NCBI GenBank assembly: GCA_913055195.1
Contig: CAJXJU010000056.1
Coordinates: forward strand, 1-7,426
Direction of reading: 5' to 3'
Source: an uncultured Desulfohalobiaceae bacterium
GTDB taxonomy: Bacteria > Desulfobacterota > Desulfovibrionia > Desulfovibrionales > Desulfonatronovibrionaceae
Length of the DNA: 7,426 nt
A program made the position numbers and the translations under genes. The notes beneath the pieces were generated by a model. It worked only from the letters and a program-made list of their open reading frames with translations. It ran no database searches and had not been told where the DNA came from. Positions 6,251 through 7,426 of this stretch are shown piece by piece. Each line of letters begins with the position of its first letter. The first letter of the stretch is position 1.

Positions 6251-6383
6251 GAAGGAAGATAAGAAGATAGGAAGCTAAGAAGATAGGCGAGTTCGGTAGT
6301 TGCAAGTTATGTTTGGTTGTATAGGCGTAAATATTGGCTTTATAACCATGAACTCGCTTAACTTCTTAGCTTCTCAACTTCCC
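6251..6383. repeat. Long imperfect inverted repeat made of octamers, before purL
   Basis: The left arm has four octamers in exact phase: GAAGATAA at 6255, GAAGATAG at 6263, GAAGCTAA at 6271 and GAAGATAG at 6279, then GCGAGTTC at 6287-6294. The right arm is the complement: GAACTCGC at 6350-6357, then CTTAACTT at 6357, CTTAGCTT at 6365 and CTCAACTT at 6373. Aligning 6261-6294 with the complement of 6350-6383 gives 27 matches in 34. The arms enclose 55 bp (6295-6349) with no repeat and no gene. The element fills most of the 172-bp spacer between the polyprenyl synthase stop and purL. It would form a large hairpin in a joint transcript or in a purL leader. The octamers match those at 2241-2305. 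Confidence 0.85.
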
Positions 6384-6395
6384 AGGATCCAAAAC

Positions 6396-7361
6396 TTACC
6401 TGTCTCTGGACAAAACCAGATACAGAATTTTATTTAATATTTCTTTTTCCATGCTTTCCGGGAAATCAGCCAGGACTTTTTCAGATTTTTGCAAAAATGC
6501 TTTTGCTTCCTGACGTACCTTTTCGGCCAATCCCGTATTCTGAATTACAGTGATTATTTCTTCTATTTCTTCGTCGTTGAGACGGTTTTCCGCCAGTTTA
6601 TATAAGATATCCTTTCTTTTTTCTTTATTCAGGTTTTTAAGGTATAAGATAAGAGGCAGAGTGAGCTTCCCTTCTCTCAGGTCTCCGCCTAAGGGCTTGC
6701 CAGAGACCGCACTTGTAGAAGTATAATCCAGGGCATCATCAACCAGTTGAAAGGCAATGCCTAAGTTTAAGCCATAAATCCTGCTCTGTTTCTGTATATA
6801 ATCATCAGCTCCAGCAATAATGGCTCCACATAAACATGCAGCCTGTATAAGATAGGCTGTTTTACCTTTAATAATTTGCAGATAAGTATCCTTTGTTAAA
6901 TCTGGTTTTCTAAGCCAGTAAATTTCTTCAATTTCACCTGTGGCTGTCTTTAAAATGGCATCAGCCACACAATGAGTAAGAGCGGGCATATTGTAGCGGG
7001 CCACGATCATATTGGCCAGAGCAAGAAGACCATCCCCGGCCAGCACTGTCTGGGTCAACCCAAAAACCAGATGCGCGGACTTTTTGCCGCGGCGCAAATG
7101 GGCATTGTCCAGAATATCATCATGCATCAGTGTTGCTGAGTGCAGAAATTCGAGCGCGCAGGCCAGAGGATAGATGTTTTTGTCGTGATAGCCCAAGGAG
7201 CGAGCCATTAAAATGGTTAAGAGAGGACGCAGCCGTTTGCCACCAGCGCTTAAAGTATATTTCGCCACCTCACGCACAGAAGAATGTAATCCCTCCAGTT
7301 CTGCTTCCAGAGTGGAATTTATTAGAGGCAATTCTTTTTGCAAATATTCTTTTACTTCCAT
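6396..7361 (-). CDS. Long-chain trans-polyprenyl diphosphate synthase (IspB/HepT type)
   Basis: It extends an allylic diphosphate with isopentenyl diphosphate units, most likely to make the isoprenoid side chain of menaquinone. Numbered from the chosen start, the family blocks are GGKRLRP (40-46), the first Asp-rich motif DDILD with following RRGKKSAH (81-97), GKTAYL (166-171), and the second Asp-rich motif FQLVDDALDY (204-213) followed by GKPLGGDLREGK (221-232). Ala-Thr at positions -5 and -4 before the first motif, in place of bulky aromatics, suggests a long product, though exact chain length cannot be read. The 321-aa length is usual. I chose ATG 7361 because MEVKEYLQKELPLIN begins like known members. 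A TTG at 7409 in frame would add 16 residues translated from a perfect hairpin and is unlikely. The Shine-Dalgarno sequence at 7361 is weak. The gene may be cotranscribed with purL, 172 bp downstream. Confidence 0.94.
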   Translation of the reverse strand: MEVKEYLQKELPLINSTLEAELEGLHSSVREVAKYTLSAGGKRLRPLLTILMARSLGYHDKNIYPLACALEFLHSATLMHDDILDNAHLRRGKKSAHLVFGLTQTVLAGDGLLALANMIVARYNMPALTHCVADAILKTATGEIEEIYWLRKPDLTKDTYLQIIKGKTAYLIQAACLCGAIIAGADDYIQKQSRIYGLNLGIAFQLVDDALDYTSTSAVSGKPLGGDLREGKLTLPLILYLKNLNKEKRKDILYKLAENRLNDEEIEEIITVIQNTGLAEKVRQEAKAFLQKSEKVLADFPESMEKEILNKILYLVLSRDR

Positions 7362-7380
7362 TCTTTTAGTGTAATGATTC

Positions 7381-7407
7381 GCCTGCAAAAAGTCCCTTTT
7401 TGCAGGC
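7381..7407. other. Perfect 12-bp hairpin upstream of the polyprenyl synthase gene
   Basis: GCCTGCAAAAAG at 7381-7392 pairs perfectly with CTTTTTGCAGGC at 7396-7407 around a 3-nt loop. It lies 19 nt before the chosen ATG at 7361. Neither strand has a T-run after the stem, so it is not a textbook terminator. It could be the terminator of a gene beyond the right edge, a leader hairpin affecting translation, or a protein-binding palindrome. Confidence 0.7.
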
Positions 7408-7426
7408 AATGTTGAATGTTGAATGC
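7408..7426. repeat. Heptamer tandem repeat at the right edge
   Basis: AATGTTG at 7408 and again at 7415, then AATGC to the edge; the complement reads CATTCAA repeated. It is a third period-7 sequence type in the window. It begins directly after the hairpin and is cut by the window end, so its full length is unknown. Confidence 0.55.

Noticed and set aside
6295..6349. The insert between the inverted octamer arms considered as a tRNA, small RNA or riboswitch.
   Set aside because: Only 55 bp, with no cloverleaf and no recognised aptamer core, so there is no basis for a specific call.
7362..7409. TTG start at 7409 giving a 337-aa polyprenyl synthase.
   Set aside because: The extra 16 residues are the translation of a perfect hairpin, have no family counterpart, and a good-length protein begins at ATG 7361.

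Overview
The window carries six protein genes and a set of unusual low-complexity repeat tracts in the spacers. The organism is most likely a bacterium of the Desulfovibrionales / Desulfobacterota (sulfate-reducer) type. The main support is PurL, which has two PurS-like segments at its N-terminus and no glutaminase domain, an arrangement I associate with that group. The moderate, AT-leaning base composition also fits. This placement is inference from family knowledge, not from a search.

Layout. On the + strand, a thiamine-monophosphate kinase (thiL, 216-1175) is followed after 83 bp by a two-domain gene (1259-2251). That gene joins a TrmO/UPF0066-type tRNA methyltransferase domain to a complete class II aldolase domain. 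The remaining genes are on the - strand. In transcription order they are a long-chain polyprenyl diphosphate synthase (6396-7361), purL (3236-6223), a PsiE-family four-helix membrane protein (2724-3221) only 14 nt behind purL, and an 81-residue protein of unknown function (2315-2560). A strong intrinsic terminator (2662-2700) separates the PsiE gene from the 81-residue gene, which has its own Shine-Dalgarno sequence and a plausible promoter. The fusion gene and the 81-residue gene converge at about 2250-2315.

Most of this is housekeeping: thiamine diphosphate synthesis, tRNA modification, purine synthesis and the quinone side chain. No defence system, mobile element, RNA gene or CRISPR array is visible.

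The most unusual structure is in the spacers. Nearly every longer spacer contains a degenerate tandem tract with a strict 7- or 8-nt period. Heptamer tracts lie upstream of thiL, between thiL and the fusion gene, and at the right edge. Octamer tracts of the GAAGATAG type, arranged as inverted pairs, lie between the convergent genes and between the polyprenyl synthase gene and purL. One heptamer tract runs in phase into the start codon of the fusion gene, one is read as a spurious N-terminal extension of ThiL, and one octamer tract encodes the C-terminal tail of the fusion protein. The tracts differ in sequence but share the period, which suggests a common generating process or function.
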